NCBI RefSeq assembly: GCF_047675955.1
Contig: NC_132915.1
Span: 13,573,766-13,637,765, forward strand
Direction of reading: 5' to 3'
DNA from: Chlorocebus sabaeus
Taxonomy: Eukaryota; Chordata; Mammalia; Primates; Cercopithecidae
DNA length: 64,000 bases
A model generated the notes under the pieces. It did not search any database. It was not told where the DNA came from and saw only the letters and a list, made by a program, of their open reading frames with translations. Below, piece after piece: positions 1-11,711 of this stretch; positions within the stretch are counted from its first letter, which is position 1; each line of letters opens with the position of its first letter. Position numbers and translations under genes: made by a program.

Positions 1-3000
1 CTCCAACCCTGAAAACTCCTGCAGAGGCAGAAAAACTGAAAGCTATGTGCTGGAAAGAAGAAAAACATAAAAGTCAACCAAATGGAACAGAAGGTGCATA
101 GCTGGGAAGCAGGGAACGGAAATGGCAACTTGAAGAGAACGATGGTTAGATAAGACCTTGGGGAGAGAAGTGTACAGGAAGGTTGGGAAATACAGTCCAT
201 GAGGGAGGAGGGAAGCACAAACTAGACCAGCAAGGCAGCTGGGGGAATCCATTGAAAAGGCATAGTGCTCACCAGACATCCCCACTGGCACTCACTAATG
301 CTTACTAGAGTGTCAGCTTATTGAGTTATATGTTTATTGTTTTTTTTCTAAGATGTAATACATTATAGGAAGTTGTCCTTCAACAGCCAGTTTGGAATAA
401 TTTTAAGTATTCAATTATCTAGAAAATTCACTTTTCCATGACCCAATCCATCTATAATTAATTTTATAATTTCACTTTTTACAGTAGAAGTTCTCTTAAT
501 ATAGTTTCAAGTCTGTGAATAACAAGGCCCTCCATTTTCTTAGAAAAACATCCTGACTGGTGCCCACAGCACACTGAATCTACGTGGCTCCAGCCAATTG
601 AGTTTTACATTTACCAAGGATTGGACATATGGACCTATTTATGCCAGTACTATTGTAATTATGTAACCACATTTTAAAATATGTATAAACTCATGAAAAT
701 TGGTGCAAAAGGAAAAAGTTCTCACACAAACTAAATTAGATGCCTTAAAAAAATTAAGCTGCTATTTTTTAAATTAGAAGAAGAATTCACAGGGATCTAG
801 TAAGATTCTGCATTCAGTCTGTTTTCTTAGTGTCTTTAAACTCTCTATTGTAAAGAAACAAAGCCAGGAAATTATAGAAAATGTAGGGGAATTTCCAATC
901 CACAGATCCAAATTCAAAGCAAAAGCCTTGGTCTTACATCAAAAGACTGGTAAATTGCCATTCATGTATGCATTTTATGTTAACCTATTTAAGGCAAGTA
1001 TAGATCATTCCATGACAGCCAAATTGAACCAGCTTTTTCCATTTATTGGTCCCAGTGGCTCAGAGAAAACAGCTTCCACTACATTTATTTTTAAACTCTG
1101 TGAATACACGTGTTCCCTCCACCCCACCAACAACTTTTAATCTTCAAACTGCACAATGGTGCTGGTAAACTTCTTCGTGTTTTATGCATAGAATGGAATT
1201 TTACTCGTCTGACCATGTGCTGGGGAATCTTTTTGTCCCTATGGTGAACTGTGTTCCTCTTTTGTCGACAGTCCTGAAAGTGGAGGTACGCCTGTGTTTT
1301 TTGCACAGGTGGGATTCCATTTTAACAATGGTTTGATGCTCTTCTGTCACCAAAGTCTGCTTATCTTGAGGCTGTCTTGGGGTAGAGATGGTGGCTCTCC
1401 TTTAGTTCTTGGGTTTTCTTTGCAGACATTTAGGTTAGAGGAAGGGAGGTGTGTGTGCCTCACTGCTACCCCGTGCCCAGGTTCCTCTCTCTCCTGAGTC
1501 CCTCTCAACATCACTTTGCCTTTAGAATCAACATCCTTTGCTTGGTTGGTTTGGTTTCTAAAGTGAACTTACAAGCTCGGCACAAATGTTCCAAGCTTCA
1601 ACCAAACCAGGCATGAAAAGGTTTGAAATGGTTCTTTTCCTGGCACGGTTCTTTTATTTTACCCCTGTCCATAAGTAAGTGAATAATGAACTTGGAAAAG
1701 ATGTAAATTGCTGTTGTGGGCGTTCTGTGGCAATTTTCATTCACTCAGAAGTGGGATTAAATAAAAGACCTTGAAAATATAATGCATTTCTCTTTATCTC
1801 GTGATGCAGTATAAAAAATATCTAAGAGAAGAAGGGCAGAAAACAAAGAAAACTACAGCCAATTATGTAAGAGCCACACTCTCCGTTAGGTAGAAGTCTG
1901 ACCACCAGAGTATTAAACGAAACTGCCAGGCAGTGGCTTCTCTTGTGAACTGGACACCAGTTAGATCATTTTTTAACAGCCTCTGCCTCTATATAAAATT
2001 ATTTTCTGTAGTAATTACTATTTTCTGGAGTTGGCTATTTAGTTTTAACTTTTTAAAATATTTTTTAATTTTAAAGATATTATTCAAATTCCATAAAATA
2101 TTTCATGTATGAAATAAAATTTGAATTTGCCAAACAAAAACATTATACCTCACAGTTCACCACTCCATTACACTGTTTAAAGTGGTAAGTGCAAATAAAA
2201 ACTCTGTGATGTGTGAAATGAATTTCTGGAAAGGACTCCTCAGCCTACATGTTAATAGAAGTGAATAGAAATCTGTTTCTGTGCTTCAGCGTGGGCAACA
2301 AGCTTTCCCACAAAAATGGGCATTTTCCTATATAAATACTTTTACTCAAAAGTAGTTAAAGTTGTAAATGTATCTGCCCCACAGCGGATAAGCGTATGGC
2401 TACCTCATTCAATTAACTGTTGCAATTGTTTAGAATTTAGTGCAACAAATTGTGTGTTTGTGTATGTAGGAGTATTTTATCTTTGACATTGTTTATAATT
2501 GCCAGCATATGGTAATAATAAAAAGCAGACCAAATTTTAGTTGATTTTGTGTTGTTTTAAATGCTTCATAAACCATGTGCCTGCCCATTGTCTATACCTG
2601 AGGCAAAGTGTTCCCAGAGCTATGCCCCTTTGTTTGGCACTACCACCAGGCAAGGGCACAACCGTAATCTGAGGCTGTACAAGGAAACTGCCCAAGCACA
2701 GAGATTCCACTTTTGGTTGAATCTAGACAGAGAAATCAGTAGGGTAGTTGACCTCCAGAATATCAGGGAGAACTGGTAAAGTGCTTGCTGGATGAATTTT
2801 TTTAAATGATATACAAACAAGTCCAATACTTTCAGAGGATGATAATGTTTTTTTAAAATGAGATTCTAATTCTCACATCTTGATTAAATGAAACACGCTT
2901 TTTCCAGGTCTTCACTTTCCATTCTGGATTGTAAATATTTGCTGAGTGAACAAACAAATAGATGTTGGGTGAGTCCATGAGAGGAGAGCTACTATTTATA

Positions 3001-3882
3001 TATCTATTTGAATTCACGCCTCTCAATTTGCTAAAAGAAATGATAATAGGATTCTCTACCCAGAGGGTGCTCCAGAAACAGGTGAACTGAACAGGTAACC
3101 AAAAGCTCACCAACAAATTTCAAGTCTAGACCAGGAATTGTGTACACAATATTCAGAACACAAAAAGGCGTCCCAAGCCTAGAACGGCCAACTTTTCAGT
3201 AAATGCCAGAGAATGACAAATAGCACCGTATCTTGTCCTACAGCCCTCTTTGCTGCCATAAGGAAAAGGGCCAAGAAACAAAGAGAAAATAACTGAGTCT
3301 TTTATTTTGGAAATGCCGTGTTAGCCATGAAGACTTAATGCTTCAGATATGTCTTGTGTTCTCTCACTTAACCATAAACTCTAACCATGGATCACTTACA
3401 ATCAGCGAGGGTAAGCATCTCAACTCAGGATCAGCCAAAAGAACCCATTCCAAAGCTTTTCCTCTGCTGCTGTCCTGTCAGAATACAGGAGTTTTCTCCT
3501 TTTTATTCTAATCCTCCCACTAGCAGAGAATAAAGCTTTTTCATTTCTTATTACCTTTCTTCTGTTAATCAACTCCAAGACCCTTTACAAAAGGAAGGAA
3601 ATTGAGAAGAAACTTATTTCAGAAGAAAAATTACTCCATTAAAAAAAGACATACACACACACAAAAATAATAAACTCCAAAGGTTTTTTTGTAACGCCTG
3701 TGTTTCCTTAAGTTGGGTAGTGGATGCATGGGAATTCATCAAATTATTCTCCATAATGTTTTTAATGTCTTAAGTGTCTGATAATAAATCCACTCGTAAT
3801 ACATTCAAGTAAGATGAGTTTTTAAAAAATCAACACAAAAATCTTACCATTCAGAAAAAACTAATTAACATTTGGTGAGTAT

Positions 3883-3888
<6 letters not shown>
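1..3888. other. Unassigned AT-rich intergenic DNA
   Basis: I recognise no gene, RNA or clear transposon in this stretch. Open frames are below 90 codons on both strands, have no recognisable domains, and sit in AT-rich sequence. Small A- and T-rich runs occur throughout. Very old, highly diverged repeats could be hidden here. Confidence 0.6.

Positions 3889-3928
<40 letters not shown>
3889..3928 (+). repeat. (TG)n microsatellite
   Basis: About 20 uninterrupted TG units. The length suggests a polymorphic dinucleotide tract. It lies about 70 bp upstream of an Alu. Confidence 0.95.
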
Positions 3929-3932
<4 letters not shown>

Positions 3933-3975
3933 GGACATAATTTCACACAAATGAAGTCATAATAGAAATGCCATT

Positions 3976-4003
3976 TATGTATGTATGTATGTATATATGT
4001 ATT
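3976..4003 (+). repeat. (ATGT)n tetranucleotide tract at an Alu tail
   Basis: Several ATGT units followed by TATATATGTATTTATTTTT lie exactly where the antisense Alu's poly(A) tail should be. The tail appears to have evolved into a tetranucleotide microsatellite. Confidence 0.75.
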
Positions 4004-4296
4004 TATTTTTGGAGACAGAGTCTCATTCTGTCACCCAGGCTGGAGTACAGTGGCATGATCTCGAGGCTCACTGCAACCTTCACCTGGTGGGTTCAAGTGA
4101 TTCTCCTTCCTCAACCTCCCAAGTAGCTGGGAATACAAGTACATACCACCATGCCCAGTTAATTTTTGTATTTTTAGTAGAGACAGCATTTCACCATGTT
4201 TTCCAGGCTAGTCTTGAATTCCTGGCCTCAAACGATTCACCCACCTCAGTCTCCCAAAGTGCTGAGATTACAAGTGTGACTCAGCACACCCAGCCT
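4004..4296 (-). mobile_element. Alu element (old, AluJ/early S), antisense
   Basis: Full-length dimeric Alu in antisense. It opens with GAGACAGAGTCTCATTCTGTC, has the mid A-rich linker (TTTTTGTATTTTTAGTAGAGAC) and closes with a degraded CAGCACACCCAGCC. The left arm carries many CpG decays and J-like bases such as GAATTCCTGGCCTCAAAC. It is read through by a spurious 113-codon frame. Confidence 0.95.
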
Positions 4297-6312
4297 AGAT
4301 GCTATTTATTTAAAACATTAACTTAAAATTTTCTTCAATTAATCAGAAAAAAATTAAGTTAAAACTGAAGGGGATTTTTTTAGCCACAGTAAATTTATTT
4401 ACTAAAAGCTTAAAGAGAAAAAATACAAAAAGACCCAAAATATCAGAAGCTTCATTTTTTTAAATAAAAGTGAATCCCACAGAAAATATCAATTGCCTCA
4501 GCAATGAGTGTTGAAAAAAATGATTACTCTTACACTTTCCATTTCTCATTTTTTGTTTCAGACTATTTCTCTATGATCAAGGTTATAACATTTACATCCA
4601 TCTTTATAAACATAATTCCCATATTTGTTTAATGTCGTTCTGTGATTAAATGGATTCCAAGTTCACCAGGCCCTTTGCTATGGCTATTCTTTTGCTGGGT
4701 TCCCATATTTACATCTTCCATGGCTAGATTTCATCATTATATACTTTTTCAAGTAGAACTCAGTTCTTTTGTCTCTGAAAAAATCTTTGGCCACTACACT
4801 TGAATGGTAACTTGCCTCAGGATAACATTTTGTGGGTTCACAATTCTTTCTTAGACATTACAACAGATTTTTTTCTGGAATGCAGTGTTGCTGTGGAGAC
4901 ATCTCTGGCCTGATTTTTCTCTTCCTTGTAAATGACTTGCATTTTCTACCTGGATCCATGAGCAATTTATTCTCCATCCTTGAAGCAGACAACTTAACTA
5001 AGATATAGTTCAGTGTCGGCCACTCTGTAGCCATTTTTCTTTGCACCTTATTCAGGAAATTTTCTTCTTATGTCTCTGAAGAGTTTGCACACCTCATTTG
5101 TTGGGCTGTGTCCTCTAAGTTCACTGATTATTCTTAAATGTTTGATTATCTTTGTCTACCTTCAATATGTATCTAATTTCTCTTAAATGTTTCACTGCAA
5201 ACACTGATTATTTCAGGCCCTTTCTCTGTCAGGAATTCAGTTTATTGCCCTGTCTGTTCTTTCTCCTGAAACATCAGATACACGTGTCAGGTCTATAATG
5301 GTATTGATTTGTTCTTCAGTTTCTTTCTTTAGGTTTTCCATCACTTTTCTTCTTTCTGTTCTGGTGTTCCAGCATCTCATTTCTGAGTTCTTGTTGTGTT
5401 GAATTTGTGACCTTATGAAGCTCTTTTATTGAATAAAGCTCTCTATTCTGTGAGTTATGGTTTCTTACAGACTGGATTCTCAGTGTGTTCAATGTTATAT
5501 TACTTTCTTCCTCTCTTATTTTAGGGGGAGCATGGTATGCTTGCCTGGTGCTTGCTCTGATGTGGTGTGGGTGAATTCTTATTAACTCTCTTCCCATTGT
5601 ATTGGAGATCACATCGTGTTCACCTCTGAGCTAGAGTTCGAGGAGATTGTGTCCATGTTTCTGTTACCTGCTGTCCTGGGAGTGGAGGTGAATGGCCAGC
5701 TGGGTCTATGTGCAGGTTTTTTGGGGGATGTGAATTATTTTCTCTCTTCGAACATTTGATGTGATATACAGTCCCAGGCCTTGATCCACCTAAGTGGGGA
5801 CATGTTCTATTTCCATAGGGGAATATCTTTCTGTTTCCGATGGATTTCCGGTTTGACATGAAGCATTAGAACCTAGACTCTGTCAGAGAGAATCAGCCCC
5901 TGTTCCTGACGTCCCCCATTTCACTGACGTATCTCTCCTCAGTAGCAAGTCCTATTCTTCCAATCCAAAAAGGGAACATAATAAACTATTTGTGATTTGG
6001 GGGGTTGGTAGTTAATAGTTGGGTAAGGGAGTGCTGGAAGAGGTTAGAGGGTAGAACCTCACTTAGGGCTTTCCAAGCACCTTTCCCCGCCTCCACACAC
6101 ACACACATATTCACACCTGCTCTTACTCCTTTAGAGAGCCTGGCATGTATCAATTCCCCTGGTCTGCTTGTTCAGAGTCTTCAGCTGAATCCTTCCTCTC
6201 CAAATTGAGCAATAACACTGGGCATAAGAATTTTCAATATTTTACTGAGTCATCTGCTCTGGTGGTTGTGGACAGAGTTAATAACCGAACAACTCAAAAC
6301 CTACATTCTTAC
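4297..6312. other. T-rich segment with antisense ORF remnants, unassigned
   Basis: From about 4540 to 5860 the plus strand is rich in T and TTCTT words, and the minus strand gives three successive short Lys/Arg/Gln-rich frames (5046-4858, 5612-5316, 5859-5620). The strand bias and near-contiguous antisense frames suggest a decayed transposon ORF on the minus strand, but I cannot place it in a family. A short (CA)n run lies near 6095. No host gene is recognisable. Confidence 0.4.
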
Positions 6313-6893
6313 TGTGTCAGGGTTCCCTAGGCCATCCCCAAGTTCAATGACTTGCTTATGATCTTATTAAGTTCTTTTACTGAATAAAGCCAAGGACACC
6401 AGTCCTTTAGGACTTACAAGACTCAGCATATATTTGTACTCATGGCTAAGATTTATTACGGCAAAATCAGCAAAGGGAAAAGGCTTATGGATGAAGTCTG
6501 GAGGAAACCAGGAACAAGCTTCCAAGAACCCTCTGCTGGTGGCATTAGACAGGACAGGTTTATTTCTTCCAGCAATGCCCTGTGGCATGCACTGTCCACC
6601 AGGAACACATACCTGAGCCTAAAAGAACAGAGCTTTTATCAAAGGTTGGTCACACAGGCACATAGGACCCATATGACTAACTGCAGTCCCTGACATTTCA
6701 TGTTCCCAGAAGGAAGGCAGGTATCTAGCATAAACCACGTTGTTTGTATAGTAAGTCAATCTTATCATTTAAGGAAAGTTTTGCATCAGTGTAGGGAAGT
6801 TTTTACTAACCCAGTTCCCAGACACCAGCCAAGGACCAACTTTGCAAATAGGCCTTTCTAAGGCCAGCAGTATCAGGCCGGCTATGCCTTTCA
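6313..6893 (-). mobile_element. Solitary endogenous retrovirus LTR, antisense
   Basis: A 581-bp unit whose minus strand begins TGAAAGGCATAG and ends CCCTGACACA, the TG...CA ends of an LTR. Near the U3/R side the minus strand has an AATAAA-type signal (GTAATAAATC), followed by GAGTACAA and a TGAGTC motif, typical of primate LTR R/U5. The sequence resembles a common primate solo LTR, but I do not assign the subfamily. No internal retroviral sequence adjoins it. An insertion of roughly 50 bp near 6360-6405 interrupts the expected end. Confidence 0.65.
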
Positions 6894-7413
6894 GCATACA
6901 TACCTTGGTCACTACTTTTCAAAATACAACACGAGATGTACATCCATCTGAGTCCATTTAAACTTTAATGTCCCCACTGTTTCTTCCATATACTCTTTAT
7001 ATACTAGAATAGTGGGAGAAAAGTCAAGAAAATCTATAAAACTACAGCATGAAGATTGCCATTAGAGTCACCCTTCCACTTCCTAACTGTCTTAATTCCA
7101 TTTCCACAACTTCACATTCATTTATTCACATTGTCTTTGACGGAAACAAACAAGAAGAAAAAGAAAAACAATGAAGCAATAAATTTGTTACATAAAATCT
7201 CCAACTCCGAAAGAGGTAAAATCAATTTTAGCTAAATTTGATGTTTTAATCAAACCTCAGACATCCTAATTAACATGTGACATAAAATCTAAGTCTACAC
7301 ATGAAATTTCTAGGTAGTCAGATATGCAATGATGTGTGCCAATATCACCTCTATAACTTTCCTTAGTTGAGTATAGTTTCACTAGTTGAGTAGCCAAGAG
7401 GTTGTGTCCAAGC

Positions 7414-7436
7414 AAAAAAAAAAAAAAAAAAAAAAA
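7414..7436 (+). repeat. Poly(A) tract
   Basis: About 23 consecutive A residues with no Alu or L1 body directly upstream. Confidence 0.95.
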
Positions 7437-7653
7437 GAGCTAGAGTGTTTCTTTTTTAAAATCTGAAAGAGATACACTTTGTTTCAATACTTCCTACTCA
7501 ATTAAACGACTGGAAATATTCATGCCATTTGCTTATCCACAAAATAACCTGAGATGTATTTAAGAAAAAAAAAGCCTCTCCCTGTTAAGTCATTACCTAC
7601 ATATTTTAAAGTATCCTCAAAATGACTGTGATACTTCTACTCTTGAAGCTGAT

Positions 7654-7713
7654 ATGATAGATATATATATTTATATATAAATATTAGTATATATTTATTA
7701 TATATATATATTT
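7654..7713. repeat. AT-alternating tract (cruciform-prone)
   Basis: About 60 bp of nearly pure A/T, dominated by TATATA steps with near-palindromic TATATATTTATATATA blocks. Confidence 0.9.
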
Positions 7714-10084
7714 CTAAATCTTCCTGGGGGGAGAGAAAGAACAAATATTTAATTTATGGTGTCTAAATATTAGTGATCAAACACACATAAATAGAGCAAA
7801 TCAGGTGTATCAATAGCTGCACGGTGTACATAAATGGAAATGTACGCATATTCACACATTTCACCAATTATTTCAAACCTTAAGGTGAGATTCTAGTCCC
7901 AGAACAGCACCTGGCTAACCTGAAAAAATTTAGTAACCACTCAGTCATGAGGAATTAGATATGATCCCTTTACCACACCACTCGCATCTCTGTAACTTCT
8001 TAAACCATGTCACAAACAGGTCTCCAAAACCTTCTCTTTGCTCTTATAGAAACCAGTGGTCATTAGTTCTGAGATATATACAAAGGGCCAAAGGTGAAAG
8101 GCTGACTAACTGATTCTTACTAAAGAAAGGAAATATTACTCAGCTTGAATTTCCTCCTCTTCTTCCTGCAAATTGAAATTCTTGCCCTAATCAGGCTGTT
8201 TCCAAACACATACGAAATGGACAAAAAGGGAGAGGAAATTAAGCATCCCAGGACGTGCTGTAGGCATGTAATGAGACCCACAGCAGTTTCTAGGACCCAG
8301 ACAGTGATCACCTTGCTGTCGCATATTTGCTCTTATTGCAACACATTTTCTCCTAACTAGTTACAATAAAATTAATAGAACTAAAATGCTCATCTCTGTT
8401 TTCCTTTGCCCTCCATTTTTCCCTTTCTCTTTTTGCTTTTTTATAAGCTCAGAGAGTCATAGAAAAAGGGGTTGCTTTGGTTACCATTAAATCAATCTCA
8501 CCTCATATCCTTTCACAAGTATAAAATGAATTCTGAGTGATTCTGATTATAGAAACTGTACCCCAGCCCTGATCAAACCTAATTACAATTTGATGCAGGG
8601 CCCCATCATTGTTGCATCTAGGTAATGGAGCCTGTATTCCAGCCAGCAGTGCCTTGTTAATGAATAGGAGAGATGAGAGGCCTACACATTGTCTCCAATG
8701 ACCTCTTCTGCATTGTAGAGAGTGAACTGCATTGATAAACACACTAAGATGGGTTATTATCCATTATTCAGTTTTACAATTAGCGAACACCTGGCACCAG
8801 GGCAGCCAGGAGCTCTTTACTTCCCATTTGTATCTATGCGAATGCCAACTCTGACACAATATAGTATGCCAATTTCCCTTCATTAAAGGAAAGAACTTGT
8901 AAAGAAAGGGCTGAGGGAGGCTTAGGGAGGTGCTGTTGCTGTTTTTAAGTCTCCTTACTGTTTTAAAGAAACAGATATTGGCAGAAATCCTGTTAGAGAT
9001 GGCTTTGAGAGGGGGGTCCTTTTAAATATTGTCCTTTTGTGTTAAGAAGGACTTAGAGACCAGTAAGTCCCCACCAGTTCCTGAAGGCTGTTGCGTGTCC
9101 AGATTAACAAGGCAATGAGGAGCCACAAAGAACAAAGAAATGCAGCGTTGCCATCTTCGAACCTGTAGAAAAGGAAAACTCGTTGCATTTTGTTGAGTCC
9201 TGGCTACCCATGGACTTTCAGTTCTCTTCTGATTTTACGAATTTTTATTTCCAACACTCAATTCCCTTTAAGGAAGGCTGCCTGTCTTTGATGGCAAATA
9301 TATTTCAGATGTTTTTATCTTTATGTGAGTTAGTTAATTTATGACCACTGTTTTGAAAGAAAAAAAAAAAAATCCATTAAAGATTTTTTTTGCCAGCAGC
9401 AGTTAACAGGCACGTTTTGAGCCTCCAGGACAGATGACTTCTATATTTGAGATGTCACTAGAGGCATTTTCCATATCCTAACAACTTCATAAGCTGTGGG
9501 GGAAGCTAGGAGAATAAGAGAGGGAGAGGGATCACAGGGTAACGGGGTGCGTGGCCGTCATGTATGCTTTGAAAGCAATTTGAAGCCTCTAAAGTCAGCT
9601 TAAACGGGTTCCCAGGAATCCCTGGAAAAACTGGCTGCCCTTCCAAACTCACCAAAGAACAAACTGGAATCACAAAAGGCAATTTGGATTCACATCTGAA
9701 GATGGAATATTGAGTTTACAGGTTCTCAACCAGAAACACACCATGGCTCATAGGCATTATTGGCAGCCTTTGAGCCCAGGGGCAGGTTTGGAAATGACAG
9801 CCTCGCCACCACATAGATCCCTCAGCAGCCAGTGCTCAAGGCCCTGCTCACACTCTTCTCTACCTCTCATCTCTTTCCAGTACCTAAAAAACAAGATGAA
9901 CAACACAAAACACAACAAAAAAGGATGGTTGCCTTCTGAGAAGTGTGCAAGGGCCTTCAATTTTACAGTTACAAAAATGAAAGAAGACATAGTCTCACCA
10001 AAACTTGAGTTGGCGCCCAGGGATTTCCTCAAATCTACGCAAATATGGGTGGCTTAGTGAAAGATTTGCCAGCTTCCATTATTC

Positions 10085-11110
10085 TATTATTGTGTCTTTT
10101 TTTAAGTTTATTTTTTATTTTTATCTATTTAAGGGATAAAATTAAAGATTTCCTTTTTGTTTGGTTTTGTTTTGTTTTTTTGAGACAGAGTCTCACTCTG
10201 TTACCCAGGCTGGAGTACAGTGGTGTGTGTGATCTCAGGTCACTGCAACCTCCACCTCCCACGTTCAAACAATTCTCCTGCCTCAGCCTCCTGAATGGCT
10301 GGGATTACAGGCATGAGCCACCATGCCTGGCTAATTTTTGTATTTTTAGTAGAGATGGGGTTTCATCATGTTGGTGAGGCTGGTCTCGAACTCCTGACCT
10401 CAGGTGATCTGCCCACCTCAGCCTCCCAGAGTGCTGGGATGACAGGTGTGAGCCACCATGCCCAGCCACAAGTATAGGTTTCTTACATGCATATATTGTA
10501 TACTGATGAAGTCTGGGCTTTTTGAAGTCTGGATGATTATTTCTCAGGTAATTTTCCAACCCTCACCTCTCCCCTGACCTTCCACATTTTGTAGTCCCCA
10601 GTGTCTATTATTCCACTCTGTACATGCCTACGCACTCAATGTTTAGCTCCCACTTACACGTGAGAACGTGAGGAATTTGACTTTCTATTTCTGAGTTATT
10701 TCACTTAGGATAATATCCTCCAGTTGCATCCATGTTTCTGCAGAAGATATTGTTTCATTCTATTTTATGGCTAAGTAGCATTCCGTGGTATGTGTATGCC
10801 ACATTTTTTTCATCCTATCCTCCGTTGACAAATTCTCAACTTGATTCCATATCTTGGCTATTGTGAGTTGTGCTGCAATTAACATGCACATGCAGAAATC
10901 TCTTCAATATATGGATTTCCTTTCTTCTGTGCATACACTCAGCAGTGAGAGTGCTAGATTATGTGGTCTATTTTTTGTTTCTTGAGGAACTTCCATATTA
11001 TTTTCCATGATAGTTGTACTAATTTACATTCCCACCAAGAATATACTAACATTCTCCTTTTTCCACATCTTCATCAGCATTTGTTATTGTTTATATTTTT
11101 GATAATAGCA
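10085..11110 (-). mobile_element. L1 3' end (L1PB/L1MA-like), antisense, split by an Alu
   Basis: On the minus strand this reads the last part of L1 ORF2 and the 3' UTR: CACAATAGCCAAGATATGG, CTTAGCCATAAAATAG, then the UTR with TAGACACTGGGGACTAC. An antisense Alu occupies 10154-10467. The segment is 5' truncated at 11110, where it meets another L1 in the opposite orientation. Confidence 0.85.
10154..10467 (-). mobile_element. Alu element (AluS), antisense, nested in L1
   Basis: Full-length antisense Alu running from a TTTTGTTTTG tail through GAGACAGAGTCTCACTCTG to CACCATGCCCAGCC. ACCTCAGGTGATCTGCCCACC is the AluS-type left arm. It sits within the L1 3' UTR. A spurious 110-codon frame reads through it. 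Confidence 0.95.
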
Positions 11111-11711
11111 CTCCCATGTTTATTGTAGCACTATTCACAATAGCCAAGACATAGAATCAAGCTAAGTGTCCATCAGTAGACGAATGGATAAAGAAAATGT
11201 GGTATATCTACACAATGGAATATTATTCAGCCATAAAAAGAATAAAACCTGGTTATTTGCAGCAACACGGATGACCTGGAAGACATTACATTAAGTGAAA
11301 ATAAGTAAGGTGCAGAAAAACAAATATCACATGTTCTCATTTATACGTAGGAGCTTAAAAAGCTGATCTCATGGAGGAAGCAATGATAGATGTCAGGGCC
11401 TGGGCAGGGTAGCAGGAAGGAAGGGATGAAGAGAGGTTGGTTAATGGGTACAAAAGTACAGTTAGAAAGAAGGAATATGGTTTAATGTTCAAGAACACAG
11501 TGGGATGACTATAGTTATCAATAATTTATTATATATTTCAAAATAGCTAGAAGAGATTTGGGATATTCTCAACATAAAGAAATGATAAATATTTGAGGTG
11601 ATGCATACCCCAATTACTCTGATTTGATCTTACACATTGTATGCATGTATCACAATATCTCATATACTCTATAAATATGTACAATTATTATGTATTAATT
11701 TTTTTAATTCC
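11111..11711 (+). mobile_element. L1 3' end (L1MA/L1MB-like), sense
   Basis: Reads the last part of ORF2 and the 3' UTR in sense: CACTATTCACAATAGCCAAG, ATTATTCAGCCATAAAAAG, then a UTR with TCATATACTCTATAAATATG and an A/T-rich end. It starts exactly where the antisense L1 stops and overlaps it in consensus coordinates, so the two are probably separate insertions. Confidence 0.85.

Larger units (their letters stand above)
6894..10084. other. Mostly repeat-free intergenic sequence
   Basis: This 3.2-kb stretch shows only simple-sequence tracts that I can name. Short frames (up to 115 codons at 9710-10057) have no recognisable domain and non-ATG or arbitrary starts. The absence of Alu and L1 over 3 kb in such a repeat-dense window is notable, so conserved noncoding DNA is possible here. 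Confidence 0.5.

Noticed and set aside
3889..3928. (TG)n as a Z-DNA regulatory element
   Set aside because: Common microsatellite; nothing in the flanks supports a regulatory role.
10045..10477. 110- and 60-codon plus-strand frames
   Set aside because: Both are Alu read-throughs.
10085..11711. Classical twin-primed L1 inversion
   Set aside because: The two halves overlap in consensus coordinates and their 3' ends look like different L1 subfamilies.
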